This document shows positions 6,204-12,717 of a stretch of 13,997 nucleotides of DNA, one piece after another. The notes below the pieces were generated by a model. That model searched no databases, was not told the origin of the DNA, and worked only from the letters and a program-made list of their open reading frames with translations. Position 1 is the stretch's first letter. Every line of letters begins with the position of its first letter. The DNA comes from Pseudomonadota bacterium. GTDB taxonomy: Bacteria; Pseudomonadota; Gammaproteobacteria; Pseudomonadales; Oleiphilaceae. The stretch covers positions 1-13,997 of the forward strand of contig JAEZAA010000319.1 in the NCBI GenBank assembly GCA_023430625.1, read 5' to 3'. Made by a program: the position numbers and the translations under genes.

Positions 6204-7394
6204 ATGGATGTGAGGTATAGGAGACGGAGTCGCTGGCTCCTGGTGCTGTTCGTGCTGCTGGCCTTGCTGGTGCTGGCACGGGTGGCCCTGCCCTCGGTCG
6301 TGCAATGGTATGTGAACAAGAAGCTGGACGAGGCCGAAGGCTATACCGGACGCGTGGGCGATGTGGACCTGAACATTATCCGCGGGGCCTACCAGATTGA
6401 AGATGTCCATATCCTGTCCACGACAGAGGATGTCGAAACGCCCATTTTCGACGCCGAGCTGGTGGACCTCTCCGTGGATTGGCGGGCGGCCTTTCGCGGC
6501 GCCCTGGTGGCGGAGGTGTGGCTGGTGCGCCCAGTGCTCAACATTATTGACGAGGAGGTCAAGGATGACGCCCCCAAGGAAGAGGGCAAAGGCTGGCAGC
6601 AGATCATTCAGGACCTTTTCCCGATCCGGATCGACAAGTTCGTGGCGGAGGACGGCGAAATCCATTTCCGCAATTTCACCTCGGATCCGCCCGTCGACAT
6701 CTACCTGCGGGAGGTCTATCTCAAGATCACCAACTTCACCAATAGCCGCGAGATCGCCAGCACGGTGCCCACCTCCCTGGAGGGTACGGCCATTCCCATG
6801 ACCCAGGGGGATCTGGATGTAAAGCTGGAGTTTGACCCTTATGCGGAGCAGCCCCAGTTCGATTTGAATGTGAGACTGACGGACCTTAAAGTGTCTACGC
6901 TGAACGACTTTTTGGACGCCTATGCCAATCTGGACGTACAGGCCGGCAGCATGGACCTGGCGGTGGAAATGGCTGCCGATCAGGGCAAGCTCCTGGGCTA
7001 TGTGAAGCCGGTGATTCGGGAACTGGAGGTTTTCCAGTGGCAGGCCGATGTGGTCGAACAGGACCAGGGTCTGTTGCGTTCCGCCTGGGAGGCAGCGGCC
7101 GGTTTCATTAGCGAAGTGTTTGAGAACAAGCCGCAGGATACCTTCGCCAGTCGGGTGCCGATTGCCGGCGAACTGGAGAGCCCCGAGACCGGCGTGGTCA
7201 ACGCGGTGTTTGCCATTCTCCGCAATGCCTTTCTGGAGGCCATTGAACCTCAGGTGGAAGGCTCGATCGAGCTGGAGGATGTGCAGGGTTATGAGCCGGC
7301 GCCGTCTGATGCGGACGCGGAAAGCGACGCGGAGGCCGATGCCAAGGACGACTCCGGTGCAGCGGATGAACAGGGCGCTGCAACGGATGAATAA
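6204..7394 (+). CDS. DUF748/AsmA-like membrane-anchored protein
   Basis: 396-residue envelope protein. An Arg-rich N-terminus (residues 4-10) precedes one transmembrane helix (about 11-30); the rest should face the periplasm. The body has the AsmA/DUF748 pattern of alternating beta segments: VGDVDLNIIRGAYQIEDVHI (51-70), FDAELVDLSVDWRAAFRGALVAEVWLVRPVLNI (about 82-114) and later repeats such as DLDVKLEFDPY. AsmA-like proteins are thought to support envelope lipid homeostasis or transport; DUF748 itself has no settled biochemical role. The last 30 or so residues form a low-complexity Asp/Ala/Glu tail that looks disordered. The ATG at 6204 has CGGAG 6 nt upstream. The stop lies inside a 32-bp direct duplication, and cioA begins 68 bp further on without an obvious terminator between, so read-through into the oxidase genes is likely. 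The domain call is good, the role open. Confidence 0.8.
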   Translation: MDVRYRRRSRWLLVLFVLLALLVLARVALPSVVQWYVNKKLDEAEGYTGRVGDVDLNIIRGAYQIEDVHILSTTEDVETPIFDAELVDLSVDWRAAFRGALVAEVWLVRPVLNIIDEEVKDDAPKEEGKGWQQIIQDLFPIRIDKFVAEDGEIHFRNFTSDPPVDIYLREVYLKITNFTNSREIASTVPTSLEGTAIPMTQGDLDVKLEFDPYAEQPQFDLNVRLTDLKVSTLNDFLDAYANLDVQAGSMDLAVEMAADQGKLLGYVKPVIRELEVFQWQADVVEQDQGLLRSAWEAAAGFISEVFENKPQDTFASRVPIAGELESPETGVVNAVFAILRNAFLEAIEPQVEGSIELEDVQGYEPAPSDADAESDAEADAKDDSGAADEQGAATDE

Positions 7395-7426
7395 CGGATG
7401 AACAGGGCGGTGCAGCGGACGATTAG
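7363..7426 (+). repeat. 32-bp tandem duplication of the DUF748 gene 3' end
   Basis: Unit 1 (7363-7394) and unit 2 (7395-7426) match at 27 of 32 positions, both opening with CGGATGAACAGGGCG. Unit 1 ends exactly with the TAA stop codon and unit 2 ends with TAG at the aligned place. Since 32 is not a multiple of three and follows a stop, the second copy is no longer read in the parent frame and appears to be drifting. Confidence 0.8.
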
Positions 7427-7462
7427 CCCGGTGTGGCCAATGAATTACTATGGATGGTCCTC

Positions 7463-8875
7463 ATGCTAGAAAATCTTGACGCTACCTTACTCGCCCGCAT
7501 CCAGTTCGCGTTCACCATTTCGTTTCATATCATTTTTCCGGCCTTTACCATCGGCCTGGCGAGCTACCTGGCCGTGCTGGAAGGGATGTATGTCCGCACC
7601 GGCAATATTCTTTACCTGAACGTCTTCAATTACTGGGTCAAGATCTTCGCTCTGTCGTTTGGCATGGGCGTGGTCTCGGGCCTGGTCATGACGTATCAGT
7701 TCGGTACCAACTGGAGTGTCTTTGCCGATCGGACCGCACCCGTGCTCGGGCCGATCATGGGCTACGAGGTGCTCACGGCGTTTTTCCTGGAAGCCGGTTT
7801 TCTCGGCATCATGCTGTTCGGTTTGAAGCGGGTCGGCCTGAAACTGCATTTTTTCGCGACCCTGATGGTAGCCTTCGGCACCCTGTTCTCCGCCTTCTGG
7901 ATCCTCTCGGCCAACAGCTGGATGCAGACGCCCGCCGGCTTTGGCATGAACGAGTCGGGCCAGTTTATTCCGGATGACTGGCTGGCCATCATTTTCAATC
8001 CCTCGTTTCCCTATCGCTTGGTGCACATGGTGATCGCCGCCTACTTGACGACTGCCTTTGTGGTGGGTTCCGTGGGGGCCTATCACCTGCTGCGTAACCG
8101 CGACAACGAGCGGGCCCGCCTGATGTTCTCCATGGCCATGTGGATGGCGGCCATCGTCGCCCCTATTCAACTGATTGCCGGCGACATGCACGGATTGAAC
8201 ACCTTCATTCACCAGCCCGCCAAGATCGCGGCCATGGAGGGGCATTTCGAAACCCAGCAAGGCGCGCCCTTGGTGCTGATCGGATTTCCGAACATGGAGC
8301 GTGGCGAAACCGATGTGTGGCTGGAGATCCCGAAGCTGGGCAGTCTCATCCTGGTGCATGACGCCATGGGCGAAGTGAAGGGGCTGAATTACTGGCCGCG
8401 GGAGGAGTGGCCTTATGTACCGCTGATCTTCTGGACCTTCCGGGTCATGGTGGGCATCGGCATGCTGATGATCCTGGTCGGGGTGATCAGCCTCTGGTTG
8501 CGCTGGCGACGAAGGCTCTACGACAGTCGGGCATTCCATCGTTTTGCGCTGTTGATGGGGCCGAGCGGATTTGTGGCGGTCATTGCGGGCTGGATCACCA
8601 CCGAAGTCGGTCGTCAGCCCTATACCGTGTATGGCCTGTTGAAGACCAGCGAGTCGGTGTCGCCGATTGCCTTCGAGGGGGTGGCGACCTCGTTGCTGGC
8701 CTTCATCGTGGTGTACGTGCTCGTGTTCGGCGCGGGTATCTTTTACATCCTGCGGCTGATGCGCAAGTGTCCGGAGGAAATCGAGTCCGAGCCACCCAGC
8801 GGGCGCCCATTGCAGGCGGCGGGCATCACCCCGGCGCCTTCCATGGACCCCGATCGAATTGTCACGCGAGACTAG
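7463..8875 (+). CDS. cioA: Cytochrome bd-type (cyanide-insensitive) quinol oxidase subunit I
   Basis: Haem-carrying subunit of the bd-type terminal oxidase, which oxidises quinol and reduces O2 to water at the inner membrane. From the ATG at 7463 it is 470 residues. Key residues are present: His22 in FTISFHIIFP, Glu102 and Glu110 in GYEVLTAFFLE for the proton path, His188 in RLVHMV and Met329 in FRVMV as haem b558 ligands, and Lys254/Glu259 of the quinol site in QPAKIAAMEGHF. The loop after the quinol site is short, unlike the long Q-loop of E. coli CydA, which marks the CIO type. The usual GRQPW reads GRQPY (383-387). In-frame starts also exist at 7433 (GTG) and 7454 (ATG); 7463 is preferred because LARIQFAFT then begins at the normal family position. 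Its ribosome-binding site is weak (GGA), which suggests coupling to upstream translation. cioB follows after 9 bp. Confidence 0.95.
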   Translation: MLENLDATLLARIQFAFTISFHIIFPAFTIGLASYLAVLEGMYVRTGNILYLNVFNYWVKIFALSFGMGVVSGLVMTYQFGTNWSVFADRTAPVLGPIMGYEVLTAFFLEAGFLGIMLFGLKRVGLKLHFFATLMVAFGTLFSAFWILSANSWMQTPAGFGMNESGQFIPDDWLAIIFNPSFPYRLVHMVIAAYLTTAFVVGSVGAYHLLRNRDNERARLMFSMAMWMAAIVAPIQLIAGDMHGLNTFIHQPAKIAAMEGHFETQQGAPLVLIGFPNMERGETDVWLEIPKLGSLILVHDAMGEVKGLNYWPREEWPYVPLIFWTFRVMVGIGMLMILVGVISLWLRWRRRLYDSRAFHRFALLMGPSGFVAVIAGWITTEVGRQPYTVYGLLKTSESVSPIAFEGVATSLLAFIVVYVLVFGAGIFYILRLMRKCPEEIESEPPSGRPLQAAGITPAPSMDPDRIVTRD

Positions 8876-8884
8876 GAGGTCGAC

Positions 8885-9880
8885 ATGGACTTGCCGTTGC
8901 TTTGGGCGGGAATTATTTCCTTCGCGGTGCTGACCTATGTGGTACTGGATGGATTTGACCTGGGAATTGGCATCCTGTTTCCGTTCTTTCCGGATGCGCA
9001 GGATCGCGATGTCATGATGAACTCCATCGCGCCGGTGTGGGACGGCAACGAAACCTGGCTGGTGCTGGGTGGCGGCGGGCTGCTGGCGGCGTTTCCACTG
9101 GCGTACGCGGTGCTGATGCCGGCGCTGTATCCGCTGGTGATCGCCATGTTGCTGGGCCTGATCTTTCGCGGCGTGGCGTTCGAATATCGCTTCAAAACCA
9201 GTCGTCAAACCGTGTGGAACTGGGGGTTCGCCGGCGGCTCCATCGTCGCGGCCTTGTCTCAGGGCATCATGCTGGGCGCCATCCTGCAGGGCGTGGCCGT
9301 CAGCGGGCGCACCTATGGTGGCGGCTGGTTCGATTGGTTGTCGCCATTTTCGTTGTTCTGCGGTCTGTCCTTGATCGTCGGCTACACCTTGCTGGGCGCA
9401 ACCTGGCTGATCATCAAGACCAGCGGCGAGTTGCAGCAGCGACTCTTCAAGCTGGTGCCCGTGCCGGGCATTGCCTTCATCCTTTGTATTGCGGTGGTGA
9501 GTATCTGGCTGCCGTTGCGTGATCCGGTGGCGGCTGAGCGCTGGTTTACCTTTCCGGCATCCGCCGTGTTCTGGACCGTGCCGATCGTCGTCGCCTTTCT
9601 CGCCATGGGGTTCTACGTCGCGTTGCATCGCCGCAATGAACACTGGCCCTACTGGATCAGCCTGGCGTTTTTCCTGATTTCCTTCGCCGGCTTTGCGATT
9701 ACCCTCTACCCCTATGTGGTTCCTCGCACTATTACCCTGTGGGAAGCGGCGGCACCGGATGACAGCCTGATCTTTCTGCTGGTGGGAACCGTGATTCTGG
9801 TGCCGATGATTATCGGCTACACCGCTTATGCTTATTGGGTGTTCCGTGGCAAAGTCAAAGTCGGTGAAGGCTACCACTGA
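8885..9880 (+). CDS. cioB: Cytochrome bd-type quinol oxidase subunit II
   Basis: Second large subunit of the bd-type oxidase, an integral membrane protein of 331 residues that pairs with CioA to hold the haem core. Family motifs are intact: DGFDLGIG (22-29), WDGNETWLVLGGG (52-64), PLAYA (71-75) and FRGVAFEYR (94-102), followed by repeated hydrophobic helices and a short basic C-terminus (FRGKVKVGEGYH). The length is close to that of other CioB proteins and somewhat below E. coli CydB. The ATG at 8885 has a textbook AGGAGG (8875-8880) 4 nt upstream, much stronger than that of cioA. It starts 9 bp after cioA and overlaps the DUF2474 gene at its end, so the three should be one operon and one complex. 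Confidence 0.95.
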   Translation: MDLPLLWAGIISFAVLTYVVLDGFDLGIGILFPFFPDAQDRDVMMNSIAPVWDGNETWLVLGGGGLLAAFPLAYAVLMPALYPLVIAMLLGLIFRGVAFEYRFKTSRQTVWNWGFAGGSIVAALSQGIMLGAILQGVAVSGRTYGGGWFDWLSPFSLFCGLSLIVGYTLLGATWLIIKTSGELQQRLFKLVPVPGIAFILCIAVVSIWLPLRDPVAAERWFTFPASAVFWTVPIVVAFLAMGFYVALHRRNEHWPYWISLAFFLISFAGFAITLYPYVVPRTITLWEAAAPDDSLIFLLVGTVILVPMIIGYTAYAYWVFRGKVKVGEGYH

Positions 9881-10001
9881 GCCCGGCGGCCTGCGCCGTC
9901 GGCTCGCCTGGTTCGTGGCGCTCTGGCTGCTGGGCATCGGCGCCTTGAGCCTGGGTGCCTGGTGTTTGCGCCAGGTCATGTCGGCAGTCTACGGGATCTG
10001 A
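9864..10001 (+). CDS. DUF2474-type mini-subunit of the bd oxidase
   Basis: A 45-residue reading frame starting with GTG at 9864 and overlapping the last 17 bp of cioB. It holds a basic patch RRRLAWF (11-17) followed by one hydrophobic helix (about 15-33, WFVALWLLGIGALSLGAW) and a short polar end. This layout and the position right behind cioB match the DUF2474 family, small single-pass proteins encoded with CIO-type oxidases and thought to play a role like CydX in E. coli (stabilising the complex). An in-frame GTG at 9846 would give 51 residues; neither start has a strong ribosome-binding site, so translational coupling with cioB is likely. Naming rests on motif and context. Confidence 0.75.
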   Translation: MKATTEPGGLRRRLAWFVALWLLGIGALSLGAWCLRQVMSAVYGI

Positions 10002-10041
10002 CGGCCCTGTCCCTGCGGTGGAGGCTGCTGGCTGCCGGAAG

Positions 10042-10067
10042 CTCTTGCCTAAAACTCTTGCCTAAAG
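10042..10067 (+). repeat. 13-bp tandem repeat, two copies
   Basis: CTCTTGCCTAAAA (10042-10054) is followed directly by CTCTTGCCTAAAG (10055-10067), 12 of 13 bases identical. It lies just after the cytochrome oxidase operon and about 110 bp before the candidate slt promoter. It could be a repeated regulator half-site or a chance slippage duplication. Confidence 0.8.
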
Positions 10068-10090
10068 CTGTTAGAGTGTTCGAATAACCT

Positions 10091-10118
10091 GTAAGTACAA
10101 GCAAGTAGGTACAAGCAC
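10091..10118 (+). repeat. 14-bp tandem repeat, two copies
   Basis: GTAAGTACAAGCAA (10091-10104) is followed directly by GTAGGTACAAGCAC (10105-10118), 12 of 14 bases identical. It starts only 23 bp after the preceding 13-bp repeat pair and has a different sequence. Position upstream of slt suggests a regulatory role, but nothing more can be shown. Confidence 0.8.
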
Positions 10119-10174
10119 GAGGGGGTGAAATGCCCTCAAAAGCCGGTTTTGCCGGTCCCGTTCCAGGCGAAGTT

Positions 10175-10183
10175 TGCTATGCT
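10175..10183 (+). promoter_or_regulatory. Candidate extended -10 promoter of slt
   Basis: TGC-TATGCT (10175-10183) fits an extended -10 element (TG-N-TATAAT, four of six in the hexamer). A TTGCCG at 10149-10154 is too far away (23 bp) to be a normal -35 box. The transcript would begin near 10190 and carry a small hairpin CAGGC-TTCGG-GCCTG (10209-10223) in its leader, without a T-run. In the rest of the 10002-10308 gap I see only the two tandem repeat pairs. Confidence 0.35.
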
Positions 10184-10308
10184 GGTGGCGCTTAAGTAGT
10201 GCAGCTCTCAGGCTTCGGGCCTGCCCTCTCAACGTATTCGATCTCCGTGGTAACCAACAAATGCTGATTGCTGAGGATTCCCTCTCTGCGGCAGGGAGTG
10301 TGGCGACT

Positions 10309-12381
10309 GTGCTATCCAGTTCCAACCTGATTCAAACCCTTTCCCGTTCTTTCCTTGCGTCCAAGAAGCGCCTCTGTCTGGCACTCTGGGCCGGAGTGCT
10401 GTTGAGCACCGGTGCCGGCGCCCAGGCTGCGCTAACGGATCATCCCGTGCATGCCGGCGCCGAGCGCGGTGCGGCTGTGGTGGGCGCGCCGGTGGTCTCC
10501 GAGAAACGCCTCAAACAACGTGAACTCTATACCCAGGCCATGGTGGCCATGACCCGGGGCAATGCATCGCGCCTGGCGGATTTGCGGCGCCAGTTGAAGG
10601 ATTATCCGCTGGTGGTTTACCTGGAATACGAGGATCTGCGGCGCCGGGTCCACTCGACCTCCAAACGAGAGGTGCATGGGTTTTTCGAGCAGTATCCGGA
10701 TTCGCCCCTGGCTTTTCAGTTGCGCGATCAATGGCTGGCCACGCTGGCCCGGGACGGGCGGTGGGCGCAGTTTCTGGAAGACTACACGCCCGACATGAGC
10801 AGCACCGGCATGCGTTGCTATTACCACTGGGCTCAATACCAGACCGGGCAGCGCGCGGAGGCACTGCGTGCGGTGCCGGACATCTGGCGTTCCGGCCGCT
10901 CCCTGCCGGATGCCTGTGATCCCTTGCTCAAGGCTTGGCGTGATCAGGGAGGCGTGACGCCCGAGCTGCTGCGGGAGCGGATCGGTCTGGCGATCAAGGC
11001 AGACAACTGGGCCCTGGCCAGCTACCTCGCCCGCGATCTGCCTCGGGAGCAGCGTAATCTGATGGATCTGTATCGGCGCGTTCACCTGCAGCCGCGGATA
11101 CTGGCGCAAACCGAACAGTTCCGGCAGGACTCGCCGCTGATGCGCCAGATCCTGCTGCACGGTATGCAACGCTACGTGCGGCAAGATGCCGAGAAGGCCG
11201 CCGGGCTCTGGGCGACCTATCAGCGCATGCACAAGTTCACGCCGGACGAGCGCGCGCCGGTAAGCCACAGCCTCGCGCTATGGTTGGCGACCAGTTTTCA
11301 TCCCCAGGCCGCACAGGCTTTGGAAAAAGCCTTGCAGGACAAGGAAGATCCCAGCCTGCACGAGTGGCTGGTACGGGTTGCCTTGCGTGATGGGCAGTGG
11401 GACCAGGTCGAGGCGCGAATCGTCCAAATGCCGGACGAGCTGAAAGACAGTCCCCGCTGGCGCTATTGGCTGGCGCGGGCAATCGAGGCCCAGGGCCGTG
11501 GCGCCAAGGCGCGTGAGCTCTATACGCTGGTCGCCCAGGAGCGGGACTATTATGGCTTCTTGGCGGCAGACCGCATCGGCGAGTCCTATCGCCTGAATCA
11601 CCGTCCGTTCTCAGTGAGTCCGGACGATATGGAGCGTGTGGCCCAGTTGCCCGGGCTGCAGCGGGCGCAGGAGTTTTACCTGCTGGGTCAGCTCTCCGAT
11701 GCGCGGCGGGAGTGGCGCCATGCCACCCGGCGGCTGTCCAACGAGGAGATTCTGGCGGCCTCCAACCTGGTGCAGCAATGGGGCTGGTACTCGCAATCCA
11801 TTATGGGTGCCATCGCTGCGCGGGAGTGGGACGATCTGGAGGTGCGCTTCCCGCTGGTGTATCAGGATGCTTTTGCCCTGCATGCCGGCAACCGTAATCT
11901 GGACGTGAACTGGGTGCTGGCGCTGGCGCGCCAGGAAAGCGCCTTCATGCGCGACGCCCGCTCCTCCAAGGGCGCGTTGGGCCTGCTGCAGTTGCTGCCG
12001 ACCACCGCCAAGGCAACCGCCCGCAGCATCGGCCTGGGCTTTCGCGGCGCGACCGATTTGCTTGATCCGGAGATCAATATCCGGTTGGGTACCGCGCATC
12101 TCGACGAGCTGCTGGGCCGCTTTGCCAACAACCGCATTTTGGCCACCGCGGCCTATAACGCGGGAGCGGGCAAGGTCCGGCAGTGGCTCGCCAACGGCGG
12201 CGATCGGTTGACCTATGACGTGTGGGTGGAGACGGTGCCCTATTACGAAACCCGTCAATATGTTCAGAATGTACTGGCATACTCGGTGATTTATGGCCAT
12301 CGCCGCGGCAAGAACCCGCGCCTGCTGGTGGATCATGAGATCGCCTGCGTCTGCCTGGAAAAGCCACAGGACTGGCAATAG
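10309..12381 (+). CDS. slt: Soluble lytic murein transglycosylase (Slt70-like)
   Basis: Periplasmic enzyme that cleaves the MurNAc-GlcNAc bond of peptidoglycan, forming 1,6-anhydro ends. After a signal peptide (basic KKR, then CLALWAGVLLSTGAGAQA, cleavage likely near AQA-A) comes a long superhelical region of helical repeats, then the C-terminal lysozyme-like SLT domain: ALARQESAFMRDA with catalytic Glu543, the GALGLLQLLPTTA segment (GLMQ-type motif with Leu for Met) and ATAAYNAGAGKVRQWL. Length (690 residues) is near the family norm. The start is uncertain: GTG at 10309 has an AGGGAG ribosome-binding site (10293-10298) 10 nt upstream and gives a signal peptide of about 38 residues; ATG at 10261 would add 16 residues but lacks a ribosome-binding site; the frame is open back to 10174. 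It is monocistronic with a terminator 25 bp past the stop. Confidence 0.93.
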   Translation: MLSSSNLIQTLSRSFLASKKRLCLALWAGVLLSTGAGAQAALTDHPVHAGAERGAAVVGAPVVSEKRLKQRELYTQAMVAMTRGNASRLADLRRQLKDYPLVVYLEYEDLRRRVHSTSKREVHGFFEQYPDSPLAFQLRDQWLATLARDGRWAQFLEDYTPDMSSTGMRCYYHWAQYQTGQRAEALRAVPDIWRSGRSLPDACDPLLKAWRDQGGVTPELLRERIGLAIKADNWALASYLARDLPREQRNLMDLYRRVHLQPRILAQTEQFRQDSPLMRQILLHGMQRYVRQDAEKAAGLWATYQRMHKFTPDERAPVSHSLALWLATSFHPQAAQALEKALQDKEDPSLHEWLVRVALRDGQWDQVEARIVQMPDELKDSPRWRYWLARAIEAQGRGAKARELYTLVAQERDYYGFLAADRIGESYRLNHRPFSVSPDDMERVAQLPGLQRAQEFYLLGQLSDARREWRHATRRLSNEEILAASNLVQQWGWYSQSIMGAIAAREWDDLEVRFPLVYQDAFALHAGNRNLDVNWVLALARQESAFMRDARSSKGALGLLQLLPTTAKATARSIGLGFRGATDLLDPEINIRLGTAHLDELLGRFANNRILATAAYNAGAGKVRQWLANGGDRLTYDVWVETVPYYETRQYVQNVLAYSVIYGHRRGKNPRLLVDHEIACVCLEKPQDWQ

Positions 12382-12405
12382 ACCGGTTGAGCGCGCTGTT
12401 TTTCC

Positions 12406-12428
12406 AAGCCCCTTTCGAGGGGCTTTTT
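12406..12428 (+). terminator. Rho-independent terminator of slt
   Basis: AAGCCCCT-TTCG-AGGGGCTT followed by a T-run (12424-12428): an eight-pair GC-rich stem closed by a TTCG tetraloop. It begins 25 bp after the slt stop codon. The structure is unmistakable by eye. Confidence 0.9.
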
Positions 12429-12717
12429 GTTGGTGTCGGGTAATTGGTCTTCGCCCGGGAAATCTGGATCAGCCGCTAAAAAAACGGCGATTTTTCAGGA
12501 AGGCCCAAGTACAATCTGCGCCATTCGCGAATGCCCGCGCCGTATCGGGGATATCGGTGATTCGCCACCCGCCGGGCGGTGGCTGATGCGCATTGCGTTG
12601 ATGGGTGGATGCTGGTAACAGTGTCTGCTTGAAGCAGCGACCCTTGTATGCCGGATCTGTCGTCTGGATCTATAGTATTGGCGTACGCGGGCATACCGTC
12701 TTTCCGGAGGTGAATCC
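12429..12717. other. Gene-free stretch before corA with several dyads
   Basis: No convincing gene, tRNA or known riboswitch is recognised here. Visible structure: a 12-bp perfect palindrome CATTCGCGAATG (12522-12533); a hairpin GCCACC-(8 nt)-GGTGGC (12564-12583) with no T-run; a small hairpin CTGCT-TGA-AGCAG (12625-12637); and the corA leader dyad described separately. A TACAAT (12510-12515) resembles a -10 box but lacks a -35 partner. A small RNA or a structured 5' leader is possible. Confidence 0.4.
12646..12696 (+). promoter_or_regulatory. corA upstream dyad with candidate -10 box
   Basis: A 7-bp inverted repeat GTATGCC (12646-12652) / GGCATAC (12690-12696) brackets a TATAGT hexamer (12671-12676, five of six -10 consensus bases), two copies of GGATCT (12653-12658, 12666-12671) and an 8-bp palindrome GCGTACGC (12681-12688). 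No good -35 box is correctly spaced. This could be an operator that spans the promoter, or, if transcription starts further upstream, an RNA stem ending 8 nt before the ribosome-binding site. Confidence 0.35.

Noticed and set aside
7433..7462. Longer cioA starting with GTG at 7433
   Set aside because: It would add ten residues before the conserved family N-terminus and has no ribosome-binding site; 7463 places the first helix normally.
7487..9979. Minus-strand open frame of 830 codons opposite the oxidase operon
   Set aside because: It lies antisense to cioA and cioB, which have full motifs. Its translation is Gln/His/Arg/Asp-rich low complexity, the usual result of reading GC-rich coding DNA backwards, and it has no domain pattern.
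10174..10260. slt start at ATG 10174
   Set aside because: It would overlap the candidate promoter, lacks a ribosome-binding site and puts more than 80 residues ahead of the signal-peptide core.
12474..12496. Possible second terminator (GCCG-CGGC stem followed by GATTTTT)
   Set aside because: The stem is only four pairs with an A-rich loop, and the strong slt terminator already lies about 50 bp upstream.
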